DNA of 64,000 nt, from contig JAODUP010000475.1 in assembly GCA_025642065.1 (NCBI GenBank), positions 306,519 to 370,518 on the forward strand, given 5' to 3'. This DNA comes from Paralvinella palmiformis (lineage: Eukaryota; Annelida; Polychaeta; Terebellida; Alvinellidae). Under the pieces are notes generated by a model. It saw nothing but the letters and a program-made list of their open reading frames with translations, did not search any database and had not been told where the DNA came from. The position numbers and the translations under genes are program-made. Shown here in pieces: positions 1 to 12,989 of this stretch (its first letter is position 1; each line of letters starts with the position of its first letter).

Positions 1-585
1 AATACAGCTACGCAAAATATAAACACATATCAGTTGTATACAAAAATACTCAAAATATTGTCCAGATAAGTTTTAGCACTTCACAATATATCTACAAAAT
101 AAGAATTATTTGGGAAACCTTTAACATCAGTAGCACCAGCAATTAACAAGTATTCTGTGACCGTGGTCTATTAAATACCTGGGTCCCAATTTAATTTAAT
201 TAACATTTTAGCTAACTGCTGGTACCATTACCCAAGGTTTAACAAAATAATTCTCTGAGAAACAGCGAGTACAAAGTGGCACCAACCAAACCAAATATGT
301 TGAAAAAATCAAAGTACTTAGCAATTTTGAGTAAAGGCCAGTTAAATATCAAGGTTAATATTTTATGTGACATGCACAACTACATGTAACTGTTGGTACC
401 ATTACCTGAGGTTGATAACAAACATTTCTATGAGACATAACAGGAATATATAATTATAAATATTCCATTCAAACACATTTAGAAAAGTAAACAGCAGTAA
501 ACTATGTAGTGCACACAATTTGCATAATTTGGGTTGTGGACTCATAGATTTATTTATTAATTAGCAACAAATCACATTATATCTA

Positions 586-587
<2 letters not shown>
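1..587. other. AT-rich non-coding sequence, no gene seen
   Basis: No convincing coding region. A short diverged duplication is visible: the stretch around 206-262 and the stretch around 384-441 share the core GGTACCATTACC followed by an AGGTT-rich segment and a GAGA(A)ACA motif. It may be a decayed interspersed repeat. Confidence 0.4.

Positions 588-652
<65 letters not shown>
588..652. repeat. (TA)n microsatellite
   Basis: About 65 bases of uninterrupted alternating T and A. Seen directly. The 540 bases after it (653-1392) are AT-rich and hold no recognisable gene. Confidence 0.95.
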
Positions 653-657
<5 letters not shown>

Positions 658-1392
658 TTACTACCACACACAGCATTATCATCATTATGTTTTGAACATG
701 GAAATTTGAACGCTTCACACTCGCTAGCACTAGAAGGTGCACCATCTTCCTCCCTCTCCTTCTGTTCTACAGATGACCCTGAATAGATATGATAATTAAC
801 TTGTAAATTAAGAATACTTCATTTGAACAACAATGGATTGAAATGAACGGTTTATTATTTACTATTTACTGACAACATGCAGGAAGTCAAGAATTCTCCT
901 CAGATAAGTATTTATCATTTAACAGAACTTTTCCTCTTATAATCAAATACATAAGTACTCACCTGTGACAGGGTTTATGGTATCCTAGCTTCTTCTTACA
1001 GGGTAGTTGTTCTTTTTTATCACCGACATCAGTGATTAGAGGATGTTTCTACAGTTGTTGTTTCAGTATGAGATGTATGCACTCTTTATCTCTAGTCTAT
1101 AATGATAATCATGACATTTGAATCAATACTCATAAATGTAATTAATAACCAAGTACAATTTTATTATATTAGCCTGTAACGATTACAAAAAGGATGACTA
1201 GATAATGGCAGAGGAACATTTTTTTTTCATAGTATGAGATTACACTGAGATGCCAAGAAACCACTGAAATTTAAATACCACAAGGGAGATTATGTCGCTA
1301 TGAAGAATTGGCACTAGTTTATGAACAACATAAAGCATTTGATGGACAAACACATCCCCAAATCAAGATCACATATGTAAAATGTGAGAAAA

Positions 1393-3070
1393 CGACCAAT
1401 CTACATGACAGCAAAGGCTAGAGAGAAGGTAAAATTGAAGAAAGCTGCTTTATTTCCACCTGGTGATGCACCAGAAGTAGACAAGATTATAAACAATACA
1501 CCTAAGTGAGAAATCAGGCAAAATGGGAGTGTCGGAAAACACAAAACAACTTTGAGAAGAAACTAGCAAAAGAGAGTAAGAAAAACCCTAAATCTTTCTA
1601 TAAATATGCACAATCTAAACTTAAAATAAGAACAAGCATTGCGTACTTAGCCCAAGAAAATGGTAGTCTCACTTCAACAGACAAGCAGAAGGCGGATGTA
1701 TTAAGCAACTTTTTCTCTTCTGTATTCACAAGAGAAGATACAAACAACATGCCAGATACATTCACAAGCCGTACAGACAGTGAATTAATGGATATAAAAA
1801 TTACCCCTGGAGATGTAGCAAAAAAGCTATCCAAGATGAATCCAAACAAATCTCCAGGACTCGATGGAGCTGCACCCAGAGTACTAAAAGAACTACAAGA
1901 CATTATAGCTGAAACACTATACGTGATCTTCAGACAGTCTCTTGACCTGGGGAAAATACCAGTTGGCTGAAAGATGGGGCAGGTGTCCCCCATTTTCAAG
2001 AAAGGTAACAGACACCAGGCAAATAATTACAGACCAGTAAACCTAACATCAGTCATCTGTAAGACTCTAGAGTCGATCATGAGGGACCGTATTATGCATC
2101 ATATTGTTGAAAATGCCAACATGGTTTCATCAAAGGTCGCTCTTGTGTCACTCAACTGTTGGCAGTCTTGGACAAATGGACAGAAGCACTGGACATGGGA
2201 AATAATATGGATGCTGTGTATCTTGATTTTGCAAAAGCATTTGACTCTGTTCCGCATCAGCAACTCCTGATGAAAATCAAAGGATATGGCATATCAGGTA
2301 AAATATGGAAATTTCAAAGAAATCAGCAAGTAGTAGTCAATTGCTATTTATCTGTTTCATTAACGACATGCCAGAAGTGGTCCACTCAAGCATACAGATG
2401 TTTGCTGATGACACAAAGATTTTTAGAACAGTGAACAACAGTGAACAACCCAGAACAAGTTATGCATCTTGGTATCACATGCACAAAGAGGGAGTCCAGG
2501 TTAACTTACAGACTACAGAACTGGAAAAGGATCTTGGTGTGTATGTTAACATTCAGTATGCACTGTGAAAAAGGTAAATATGGCTAACAAACTATCAGAA
2601 GATCATATGTGTACCTTGATAATGCAACAGTGGAGACTTTGTACACATCTTTTGTTAGGCCACATCTCGAGTATATAGGAACACTCCCTGGTGCCCAGTA
2701 TTAAAAAAAGACTGAACTATTGGATAATGCCCAACGTCGAGCAACAAAACTAGCCCCGACATTGAGGGACCTGTCTTATGTTGAGAGAATTACTGTCCTA
2801 GATCTACCCAGCCTCTACTATAAACGAGCTAGAGGTGACATGATAGAGACATATAAACACACGACTGGAATATATGCAGTAGATGCTGAGTACATCAAAC
2901 CATATACATCATTCACTAGGGGTCACAGTTTCAAGTTAAAGAAAGAAAGATCAATGAAAAATATCAGGCAACAATACTACAGCAACAGGATTTTAAACTC
3001 ATGGAATATGTTGCCTGCTGAAGTGTTTAGTGCATCCTCACTAAATGCATTTAAAACAGACTGGATATAG
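1393..3070 (+). pseudogene. CR1-like LINE ORF2 remnant (reverse transcriptase)
   Basis: Broken non-LTR retrotransposon ORF2. Visible in order: a basic endonuclease-RT linker (1393-1505, then NFEKKLAKESKKNPKSFYKY after a frame change), the pre-RT block NPNKSPGLDG (about 1840), RT block VSPIFKKGNRHQANNYRPVN (1983-2042), DAVYLDFAKAFDSVPH (2210-2257), then a deletion removing the PQGS block, FINDMPE and the catalytic FADD (about 2398-2412), and a C-terminal domain NAQRRATKLAP...RGDMIETYK (2725-2860) ending FKTDWI at 3070. At least four frame changes and internal deletions make it inactive. The QRRATK...RGDM C-terminus is typical of CR1-group LINEs. The 5' end and endonuclease are absent. Confidence 0.85.
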
Positions 3071-4150
3071 TCATTGGCGGCAGTATAAATATAGCCAACA
3101 CTCGGTACATGATGCGTATAATTTGAACAAGTCAAATTTAGAAAGGCCTCGACCTGATACAGGCAATATAGACTAACTAAAATCAGTACTGGATGAGTAT
3201 GAGTAACCATTTACCCGAAAGAAAACTAGACCGAACACGGCGGCCAATTTGATGGCAAACAGATCCCAACTTCCGGTCGTGGAAAAAAGGAAAGCTGACT
3301 GCACAATCGGGTTTATAAACATGCTGAATTGTTGTTGTCTCATTGGTTGCATAAGCAGTGGAAGTAAAAGTAATACAAAAGGAATATCTTTTCATTGGTA
3401 AGTATAAGGAACACATTTAAAATAACTGTTAAAGCTTTAGTTTTTTTGCGGGAAATTAAGCTTAACAATATTATTATAGAACGCCTATTCGACAACACCC
3501 CCCTGCTGTCTCTGGCGTTTGATCCCAAATAAACTAGATCCACTGACTTACACAAAACGACATTTACATATTTCATGGCATATAATAGGACAGGAATAAT
3601 ACAGATTGTTTGCACACACAACATTATAATGCACACATCACAATAAATGTCCATATTCATAGGTTCAAAACTCGAAGCGCAGCCGCTTCAACGTTGCTTT
3701 TCCACTACTGGATGTCAGCATTGTTTGGTCATCGTGGCCCATTCAAACATCGCTGACTGCTCGGTGTAGTTTTCTTTCAGGTTAATGACATCAACAAACA
3801 TGGAGAAAATGTGGTAACTTCCTGGCTTCGATGCATCATGCGAAATATTTTGTGTTTGCACGTCCATGATGATCATCATAACGAAGTGACTATAAATTGG
3901 CATACACATTTAAAATTGAGATGACTATGTCCAGTGAAGGTCTAAAACCTTGAAAAATATCACATTGACCCTTTATAAATAAGTGTTGGTCATGATCAGG
4001 AAAAATATAATATCAATCTGCTGATCCCATACGAAAGACAACAAAGACACAAGTGAAAACATATTGTATAATTATAAATTAAATTATTCACTGTACCTCA
4101 TCAGGCAGATTAACAATATCAAGTTTTTGTTTAGGAACGACCCTGATGCC
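3071..4150. other. non-coding sequence, no gene seen
   Basis: Open frames here are short, antisense or compositionally random, with no recognisable motif. The first ~150 bases may be the 3' UTR of the LINE that ends at 3070. Confidence 0.5.
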
Positions 4151-4179
4151 ATACAAAAGATAGCAAAGATAGAGAGGCA

Positions 4180-6890
4180 AAAGTTTTTAAAGCTCACCCG
4201 ACATCTCAAAATAGAGCAGAACTAAGAGCAGCTCAACGAGAAACGAGACGACGACTTCACACAATTAAAGAAGACCAATTTGACAGTTGGTGCAAACAAC
4301 TCGGGGACATGGGCTCAGCGCAAATTTGGCGCGAGATTAAAAAAATCCGGGGTAAATCTTCCCAACCAAAAGTAATTAACCCCAAAGAAGAAGCAAACAA
4401 ATTAGCACACCACTTCGCCACTAGAGCTGACCACCAAACCTTACCCGAAGAGGTCAAATCAGCTCTAGAAAAACAACAACCAGACAGACTGCACTCAATA
4501 CATCTAGCAAAAAGTGAACACGCAGACACAGACACCCCTTTCACACCACACGAACTGGAAACAGTTCTATCAACACCAAAAAACTCCGCCCCTGGAGAAG
4601 ACAAACTTACATACATCTTTTACTCCAAATCTCCCCCTTCTTTCAAAGTTAGACTTCTAAACTTCTTTAACCAATCCTGGAGAGAAGGACGAATTCCCAG
4701 ACTCTGGAAAACCTCAATAGTCGTCCCTATCCCTAAACCTGGTGGCAAAGGCCACATACCAATATCTCTCCTCCCTACAATACTAAAAATCATGGAGAGA
4801 CTAATTCTCACCAGACTAATATTTAAACTCCCCAGACCAAAAAATCTCTTCGGGTTTACAAAAGGCAGATCAACTGTCGACCCAATTCTACATTTAGTAA
4901 ACTTAATCACCAACAGAAGAAGAAAAACCCGATCCGGCACAGTCTACACTGCCTTTCTGGATCTAGATAAGGCCTTTGAAAGGGCTAACCACATCGTCAT
5001 CTTAGACGCTTTAATCTCCCTGTGTATCAAGGGAAGAATGATATCGTGGGTAGAAGACTTCCTAGACAATAGAGAAATTAAAGTTACAGTCCAAGGGGTA
5101 AAATCTGACTCACACCCACTTACTACAGGCTCCCCACAGGGCTCCGCCCTCTCACCTACACTATTTAACGCCCTAATTACAGCACTAATCTCCACATCTT
5201 TACCCCCATGTGTCGACATCCTGGCATGCGCCGACGACACAGCCATTATTTCACACGGCCCAAGGCCGACCAAAAACTACAAACCGCCCTCGACACAACA
5301 ACATCTAAAACCAATGACCTAGGTCTATTTTCTCCACCGCCAAAACTAAAATAATTGCGTCAACACCAATTCAAACAACACAACACCTTCCATATAGCCA
5401 AACAAGACATTGAAATAGTCAAACAGTACAAATACTTAGGCGTAATCATAGACAACCCTCAATTTCAACAAACACGCACTACAAACAAAACAAAAAATCT
5501 ACTCTCGGCTAAACATAATAAAAATTATTTCTAATGTTAAAGCAGGAATAAACACAAAACATCTTATTAATCTGTATAAAGCCCTAATTCAATCCATACT
5601 TCTTTATGCGGCCCCAATCTACCTACTTGCATCTAAAACGGCAATTAAACACATATAAATATCACAAAAACTGCACTTTAATATGTCTTAGGACTCCCCC
5701 CTACTGCCCCCTCTGCCCTTATCAGCAGATAATCCGGCATCCCCCCTATTGCCCATCTCATTAGAGGAGACACAGCCAAATACATATTAAGAACAGCGAC
5801 AAAACCTGACCCAGTAGAAATCACATTTAAAATACAAGAAAGCTTACACAAAGACCCCAGAGTACACATTAATAAAAGATGGGCCATGAAAGCAGCTGCT
5901 ATTCAAAGGGACATGAGAATTCCAGCAATCCACCCTCCGGATGCCAAGGAAACTGCTCCATGGCGCGACTACCCATTGACCATCATTATCGTAAACAGAA
6001 AATCAAAAACCCAAGACCCACAAGGGGCATTCACTGAGGCGTCGGACAGGATCTCTTCCCTGAACAGAGGCCAGGCAGCAATAAACATCTACACAGATGC
6101 CAGTGTCCGCCAGGGTGGAAAATCTGCCTGGGCCTGTTTTGTGGAAGGAGCACTCCGAAATCCCTGTGGAAGACTCCCCGACCACACACCAATCACTCTA
6201 GCAGAACTTCACGCCATACACGCCGCCCTCGCATGGCGAGAGGCACAAGACAGAACATGAAGACACAATCATACACTCAGACTCGATGGCAGCCATCAAA
6301 ATCCTGGCACAAACAAAACACGAACATATCCAGAAATCACAACTAAAATTATTAACTACGCCTCTGCATTAAGCCAACGTGGCAGTCTAACCACTCTACA
6401 TTGGGTTCCCAGCCACACAAATATCGAGGGTAATGAACGAGCCGACGCTCTGGCCAACGAAACCACTAACCTAACCAACATCCTACACATAAAAGACACC
6501 AGGTGCCTACAAACACATAATAACAGAATATCTTCACAAACAAATAACACCAAATCAAGACACAGCCAAATTAAGTACATGGTACAATAAAACCATTGTT
6601 CCCGGCATTCACATCATAAATAACAGAATAGCAGACGTACACTACGCCGCCTCCGCTGCTGGGTGCACACAAAAAGCTTTGTCGGCCCAAATAATAAAGC
6701 ACTCTGCTTACATTGTAATCAAAACTTCGACCCCGTCCACTATCTAATTAATTGTCCCGCCTTCCCAGCCTGCCGACAACCTCTTAAACAACTCTTAACT
6801 CCGGCACAACACAACCTAACCGACACAGAAAAAGCAGTCATTGTAATACGCAAAGTCACAGCCGCCACACATAATAATACCCTTATTTAA
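4180..6890 (+). pseudogene. I/Nimb-like LINE ORF2 remnant (RT, RNase H, CCHC)
   Basis: ORF2 of a non-LTR retrotransposon carrying its own RNase H. One open stretch is read from about 4180 (in frame with 4309) to 5322: linker (MGSAQIWREIKKIRGKS), pre-RT block NSAPGEDKLT, RT fingers IVVPIPKPGG, palm FLDLDKAF (4953-4976), GSPQGSALSP (about 5129) and catalytic CADD (5227-5238). After 5322 the frame breaks, but KYLGVIIDN is visible near 5430. RNase H follows at about 6084-6470: IYTDAS, AELHAIHAAL, HSDSMAAI and WVPSHTNIEGNERAD. A CLHCN...HYLINC knuckle starts at 6705. RT plus RNase H plus a terminal CCHC fits the I/Nimb group; Nimb-type elements are known from molluscs. Frameshifts and stops make it inactive. 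Confidence 0.85.
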
Positions 6891-7080
6891 AAAAGATCCC
6901 TACATCTGGCAAAAAACAAACACACACTAAAGTTTTTGTAAAGGTTCGGCACCGGTACGTCCGGGACCGGAACTTTACAAAGTCATTTTCAGATACAGAA
7001 ACTCTACGGAGAAGGACTCCACCATAGAGGCTGTGCCAAACAAGCGACAGCCTGGGGATACTCCCCGAACTACAAGCAAG
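6891..7080 (+). other. 3' UTR and tail of the I/Nimb-like LINE
   Basis: Follows the LINE stop region and ends in a short (CAAG)n tail at 7073-7088. The segment 7023-7075 closely matches the 3' end of the SINE at 8076-8128 (shared blocks CATAGAGGCTGTGC, AGCGACAGCCTGGGGA and CTCCCCGAAC). This is what is expected if the SINE uses this LINE family's machinery. Confidence 0.6.
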
Positions 7081-7088
7081 CAAGCAAG

Positions 7089-7770
7089 AGGCGTTACTCT
7101 TGCCGCGCCATGTTGAAATTTGAACCAGTGGCGCCTCCAGCGATCGGAGGTATTTCTCAGATAAACAAAAGCTCTCTGGTTGTCCACATGTGATCGTGTA
7201 CATGTGTGCGCAAAGGTTGAAATGAATTGCCAATACTAGTACTATATGTTACATGATCATGTACTCTTTTATTAATTAACACTTTAATTGTGCACACATT
7301 ATATCAAAGGAAACAAAGCTCAGAAACTGTAAATAAATCATTAAGTGATTTCACAGCCCAGTCACTTAATTAATTCATAGCCTACAATTTGCGATCACTT
7401 GACAGCTGATCAGAAAATAATTAAACGTGGTTAGGTTATATGTGCCAATTAGGTATATATGAGGTAAATGCATACAAACATACTTTCATCATGTTAGTTT
7501 ATCATAGTCCATACATTTTTATTTATTTGGATATATACATCAGAAAAAGATGTGTACAAAATAGCAACCAAACCAAATATTTGAGCAGGACTTAGTTTTT
7601 TTCACTCTTAACCACTATTTAAATACCATAAAAAGATATTTGAATGTGGAGTCTGTAGTTGTAGTTGTTGGTTTTAATAAACAATATTCATATACAACTG
7701 CTGTTTTTAAATTGCACACAATAACACAAAACAAAATTAACCAGCGATTATGGAGTAGTATTTCGTATAT
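7089..7770. other. AT-rich non-coding sequence, no gene seen
   Basis: No motif or plausible coding frame recognised. Base composition resembles the other intergenic stretches of the window. Confidence 0.4.
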
Positions 7771-7779
7771 ATCAAGTGT

Positions 7780-8135
7780 GTTGGATTGACTGGAGCTAAG
7801 CACCCGGCACTTGGTGCCAACAATCGGAGGTTCGAACCCCGTAAGAGGTCGAAACTTTTCCAGGGATTAATTTCTCGGCTCACTACATCGTGGGTGGCTG
7901 ACCACGTTAAATGGCGCTGCCATCTCCACTGAATTATTTAAAATAAAGGGGGACGTTAAAAACCCCTGAGGACGTAAAACACTCTGGCAGTGACAACCCT
8001 CAGGGTATTTCGGCTCCATCTTTCCGTACTGCTCCCCTGTGAGTGGTGGGGGAGGAGTGTTCTCAACCACCCCAACATAGAGGCTGTGCTGATTAAGCGA
8101 CAGCCTGGGGATTCTCCCCGAACAACAAAACCAAA
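7780..8135 (+). mobile_element. tRNA-derived SINE with LINE-related 3' tail
   Basis: The head carries a pol III B box, GGTTCGAACCCC (7829-7840), preceded about 40 bases upstream by an A-box-like TGGAGCTAAGC, the expected spacing for a tRNA-derived SINE promoter. The body is unique in this window, and the 3' part (8076-8128) matches the 3' end of the LINE at 7023-7075, followed by an A/C-rich tail. Boundaries are approximate; no clear target-site duplication was found. Confidence 0.6.
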
Positions 8136-8554
8136 ACCCAACTGGAGCTAGTCTACAAGATGACACAGGCATTAGTGATTTCATGAAATACCTGGATTAC
8201 TTTTTAAGTGATTTTAAGTGAAACAAATAGGGATATTATGAAACTCCTGAATGAATCAATGATTTCGCGAACAACTTACTAAAAATTTCAGTGATTTCGA
8301 GAAATCTCTGGTTTCGCAATATCACTGTAACATATATACACATTCTCTGATTTGATTGAAGATTTATTAGGATGATTGAGCGCTGATTGTCATTGGCCGA
8401 ACATTACCAACATATTGACCAATGATAGCTCTTCCACAATTATGTCTCTGACGGTGTATATGACGTTTTGTACTGACAGTGTCTTGGCTAGTGGATAGTG
8501 CTATTTGTATTGTTATGTAATTGTTATATATATATATTTTTTTTTTGCCCACCA

Positions 8555-8815
8555 AACAAATGCTCACCAATAAAATGAGAGATTGGACAAATTCCCACCA
8601 AAAATTAAAATATTAAACTAAAATATTTTCTTTAATTTGTTTAGATTTCCATTTTTATGCTATGTAATTTTTTGGCTTTAAAATATTAAAGTGTAATGTC
8701 AACATTTACAAATATTATATTCCTAATGCTACCACTAATATAATTGTTGACTGATTATCAATCAAAGCAATACATTTTCTGATTAATTGATTCCTTTATT
8801 GAAGCCATGTAATCT
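8555..8815. repeat. dispersed AT-rich repeat, copy 1
   Basis: Diverged match to 33481-33700 in the same orientation. Shared blocks include TCACCAAT, GACAAAT.CCCACCAA, TTTTAAAATATTAAAGT followed by TAATGTCA, and CAAT.AAAGCAATA. No coding potential and no terminal repeats visible; family unknown. Confidence 0.55.
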
Positions 8816-8984
8816 TTAAGTTTATTTATATAAGTCAAGTCAATTATCTTTTATTATACAGAGATCATCATTGTAACAAAACAAATAATAACATACACCT
8901 GGCCTTATTGGTCAGCTACATATATCTGAGCTTGAAAACAAGTGTTACCTGTATTACATTTATATAAAAAAATAGCTTCTCTTG

Positions 8985-11900
8985 TTCCATATAACCTTTA
9001 TTTCTGTTCAACATTTTGAGCATACACACACACAGAGAATGAATTTCATCCTCAACAAAACCTTACTCACAAATGTGACATAATCTATCTTCCAATCTGG
9101 TCATTAAAGTGGCCAAGTTATACATTCAGTTGGAGTATACTACATCTCAATTTGGCAATTAGGGATCGTTCAAATTTGTTAGTTACTAGATTTATTTAAG
9201 GTTCCATTTCCATTTAAAATGCACATATTGTCTCAGTTTAGGTTTATGTATTAAATAATTTTTCTGGAGCTTTAATTTTACTTTAAATGCTTCCAAATTA
9301 CATATCCTTTGCTGTTGATATACATCACGCAGCTCAATTTTGTAAAACTTATTTCTATGTGTATCTGAGTTAAACTTGTTCAAAAACATATTCTTGGTCA
9401 AACGTTCTGGATTCATCTTAATTAAGTGGTTCCAGAATCTTAATATGTTTAATTATTTTCTATATTTACAGTTTAACAATCCCATCTCTCCAGGGAGAGC
9501 TGGTACGGGTGTAAAATTATGTACTCCTAAATAGTATCTAATGGCTTTATTCTGTATTGTTTCTGAATAGTTATTTCCACTATATCACCATATTCCACTA
9601 CCATAGTCGTCCAATATCGTAATAACTCCTGTTTCGTATAATTTAGAATAACTATTGACTCTAACGTTTTTCATCAATCTGAATTTTGACCAAATCACTC
9701 TGAGGGCTCTACCTACCGATTCCGAGAGAGTTTTAGAGCATTTGTTCAATGTTAAATGTTCATCTAAAATGACTGCTAGATATTTAAAATGAGAAATTGT
9801 ATCTAAACCACTATTACCATATTTAAACTTAAAATTTGATTGGATAATTCTAGAACCCCTAAAGTGAACAACCTGCGACTTTGAATATTAACATTGAGTG
9901 TTCATTTCATACACCAATTTGACATTTTATCAAATATTCTCTGTAAATCTATTTCTCTGTGTGCTAGCAAGATCATGTCATCTGCGTATATCAGTATACT
10001 GATGAGTCGATTACCTATTTTAATCCCCAAATTCATTGCTTTGATTTCATTAGTAATAGTGTTTTAGATACAGTCTCAACAATGAAAACAGAGTGGGTGA
10101 TAAATAACCCCCCTGACGGACCCCCTTTCCAACAAAGAACCAGTCAGACAGCATATGATTAATTTGTATACATAATTCAGTGTGGTATTATAAATTCTGT
10201 ATGGCTTTATACATTTTGCCAACAATATTATATTGCAATAACCTGAACATTAATTAATTCCTTTTAATTCTATCAAAACATTTTTCACATCAATAAATGC
10301 AGCATACACATTTTGTTTCGCATTCAACTGCTTATTTATTATACTTGTTAGTATGAATATATGGTCCTGACAGGATGTTTTTTGTCTAAATTCATTTTGT
10401 TCATCTATGAGATCTAAGAACTCACAGTATTCAACTATTCTGGAATTCAAAAAACCAGAGTATAGTTTGGAAACATTGCTGAGAAGACTAATACCTCGGT
10501 ATTGAAGGGGTATGAATGGGTTGGTACAAGATACTGTTGGAATAGGGGTAATGATTGCTTTTAGCCATATGCTTCGTTGAAATCCATTCATGAAAAATAT
10601 TCGAAAAAGTTTCCATAAGGCAATTATAACAGTTTTATATTACAAAACCTCATTTGGAATAAAGTCAATTCTCATGGTCATTTTATTTTTGACCTTGCAT
10701 ACAAGTTTTTCTATTTCATCATATGAAATGTCACTGCTAACCATATCATTAGTTTCTGTAGCATGTATTTGATATTCATGTCTCATTCACATAAAATGGT
10801 TACGAACTTCTTCATCATAATATAATCCCTCCTCTGGTGGATTAGAAAGAGAATTAAAATCATCTTTCCATTTGTTCAATGCAATATCTGGATCTGTATT
10901 AAATCCATTTTTATCATGAACTTTCATTGGAATATAATTTTTCTTTCTTAGTTCTATTTTTTTAATAGCATCCCAAAATTCTCTTGGAATATTTTTAATT
11001 AGAATTTCATTACTTACCAGTATTGCCTTATTCTGGTAATAATAACGTCCATATTTGAGTAATGTTTTATCAAATTCATGTCGAGCTAATTTAAATTCCC
11101 CAAAATATATGCTTCTATTTATTATGTTCTTTTTGGATTTAGTATATTCATGTTCTTTTATTTTTAGAGTTGTCCATGACTCAGCCAAATGATTGTTCCA
11201 ATAAAGCTTACTGAATTTCCATCATAATTTTCTTTGTGGACCAATATTCAGAATTTTCAGATACTATTCCATTTCAGAATACAAAGTATTATAAAAATAT
11301 TCATATATTCCATTAATTTCTTGTTGTGATGTGGTTTTAATTAATTTCATATAAACTATTACCAATGGATTCATTCCATGCATCAGATTTCATAAAATTA
11401 ACTGGCATGTTTCAAAATTGTATTTTTTACAAGATGTATTTGCTTGTTCCCTATTTGGACAAACATCTTCAAGAACATAATCATTCGTTTCTCCAACATT
11501 TATCTCAGTAACAATAATTGAATGATCAGGCATCCTACATTTCATAGAAAGTAAACCATGTAGTTTATACCTGTCCACAATATTTGTACATGTTTGAACA
11601 TTAAATGATTTACAGTATTTCAGTTATTCATGTGGAACTATACAATAATCTACAATTGATTTTCCTCGTGGCGAAATACAAGTGAAATTATTTAGATGGT
11701 CTTCAAATCTGCCATTTAACACACATGTTTTCATATCTTTCAAAAATTCCAATAATTCTTTGGCATGTTTGTTGCATTGTTTATCTAAAATTGAACGTTT
11801 TAGTATTTCATCAACATAATCAATAAAATCATTAAAATCGCGAATTTGTGAATTAAAGTTACCATCAACCATTATGAGATCAACTCTTGTATACATGTAT

Positions 11901-12290
11901 AACAATGTGGTTAAATGTGCATAAAAGTTTGTGCAATCTCACCCGACCCTGTGTTTTCTGGTGGTAGGTAACAACCTACTAGGTTAATAGAAAAATGGCT
12001 TTATCTTGTGTTGAACACTCAAACATATAACACCTTCAAGTGACTTATCTGTAACATTAGAGATATAATCTTGTCAAATTGAATTTTTCACCAACCATGT
12101 AACACCTCCACTAGGTCGATGGGCTTGTATATGGGTTAATTGCCTATTATGACCAAACCAAGTAAATCCATTGACATTAAGGGTACTATTTTTGGTAGGT
12201 GAGTTTCATTTATACACACAAAATCAATATTAAGAGAAATGATAGATTGGATTTTTAAAACGCAGTTATAATCAGTCCAACCATTGATGT
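8985..12290 (-). pseudogene. LINE ORF2 remnant (endonuclease, RT, zinc knuckle)
   Basis: A decayed non-LTR retrotransposon ORF2 read right to left. Endonuclease: LNIDFVCINETHL (about 12245-12205, with the metal-binding E), FTWFGHNR, a GGV motif, then VDLIMVDGNFN and GKSIVDYCIVPHE (11905-11627). Linker: 11188-10787. RT: YRGISLLSNVSKLYSG and NVYAAFIDV (10591-10250), then NEIKAMNLGIKIG and the catalytic YADD at 9988-9977. C-terminus: MNPERLTKNMF (9416) and a CHICE...VEDEIHSL knuckle (about 9080-9030). Many frameshifts and stops separate these parts, so it is inactive. All domains lie in the expected order, so this was once a full-length ORF2. The clade is not clear from motifs alone. Confidence 0.8.
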
Positions 12291-12389
12291 GCCTACCTTA
12301 AAGGCTGGGTAAATAGGCTGCATGTGAATGTTGAATATCTAAAGGTTACACAATATATAAATATTTACAAATTATTGCTATGATGGCCG

Positions 12390-12600
12390 GAGGTTATAAA
12401 GCCCCAGAAGGGTGAGAAAAAACTTCGTCTTGATGGTCATATTTACTTGAAGAAGATTGCTAAGAAGAACTGGATGAGATATGGGTGTGTGTTAAGGCCC
12501 GTAGCAAAGTTTGCAAGGGTGCAGTGACCACAGATTCTGATGTGACAGAGATTCACTCATGTCATATACACGACCACTCTGCTGATCACGTCACCGTTGG
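12390..12600 (+). pseudogene. FLYWCH-type zinc-finger fragment
   Basis: Reading + strand, one frame gives KGEKKLRLDGHIYLKKIAKK, and after a one-base frame change near 12475 a second gives WVCVKARSKVCKGAV followed by IHSCHIHDHSADH. The spacing F/L-DGH-Y, W-C, C, H-x-H matches the FLYWCH zinc-finger pattern. FLYWCH fingers occur in host proteins and in MULE-type transposons. Flanking exons or a transposase were not found, and the following sequence runs into a (TA)n tract. Could be a relic exon or a transposon scrap. Confidence 0.45.
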
Positions 12601-12645
12601 TTAGTCTAGCCAAGCCACGGGCCAACATGAAGGAACTAGCTTTCC

Positions 12646-12648
<3 letters not shown>

Positions 12649-12740
<92 letters not shown>
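12649..12740. repeat. (TA)n microsatellite, interrupted by GTGTGTG
   Basis: About 90 bases of alternating A and T with one short GT-rich interruption near 12683. Seen directly. Open frames across it on both strands are artefacts of the YIYI/IYIY repeat. Confidence 0.95.
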
Positions 12741-12742
<2 letters not shown>

Positions 12743-12989
12743 TATTTTCGGACAGTGCCAGAATTCTGACACTTCGTTACAAATTCGTTTGAGGAACACA
12801 CAAATCAATCACATATTCACACAAAGTAATGACGTTCAACACACACAACTCTCCTCTTGTCGCGAAAATTTTAAATTGTTTCGTGTAACACTCCGTTAAG
12901 GTATAAAACGATTTCAATTACTCCTCCATTGTTCATCGTAAGAGACGTTTCTTGCTCTTACGCAGTAGTCGTAAGAAGCAAGGCTTCAT

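Noticed and set aside
4257..5273. Open frames antisense to the I/Nimb-like RT
   Set aside because: They are mirror frames of a clear RT on the + strand and hold no motif of their own.
7829..7840. B-box sequences as true tRNA genes
   Set aside because: No cloverleaf with acceptor and anticodon stems can be built here or at 47272; both belong to SINE heads.
12557..12899. Open frames on both strands over the (TA)n tract
   Set aside because: The YIYI/IYIY runs are translated microsatellite, with no domain either side.
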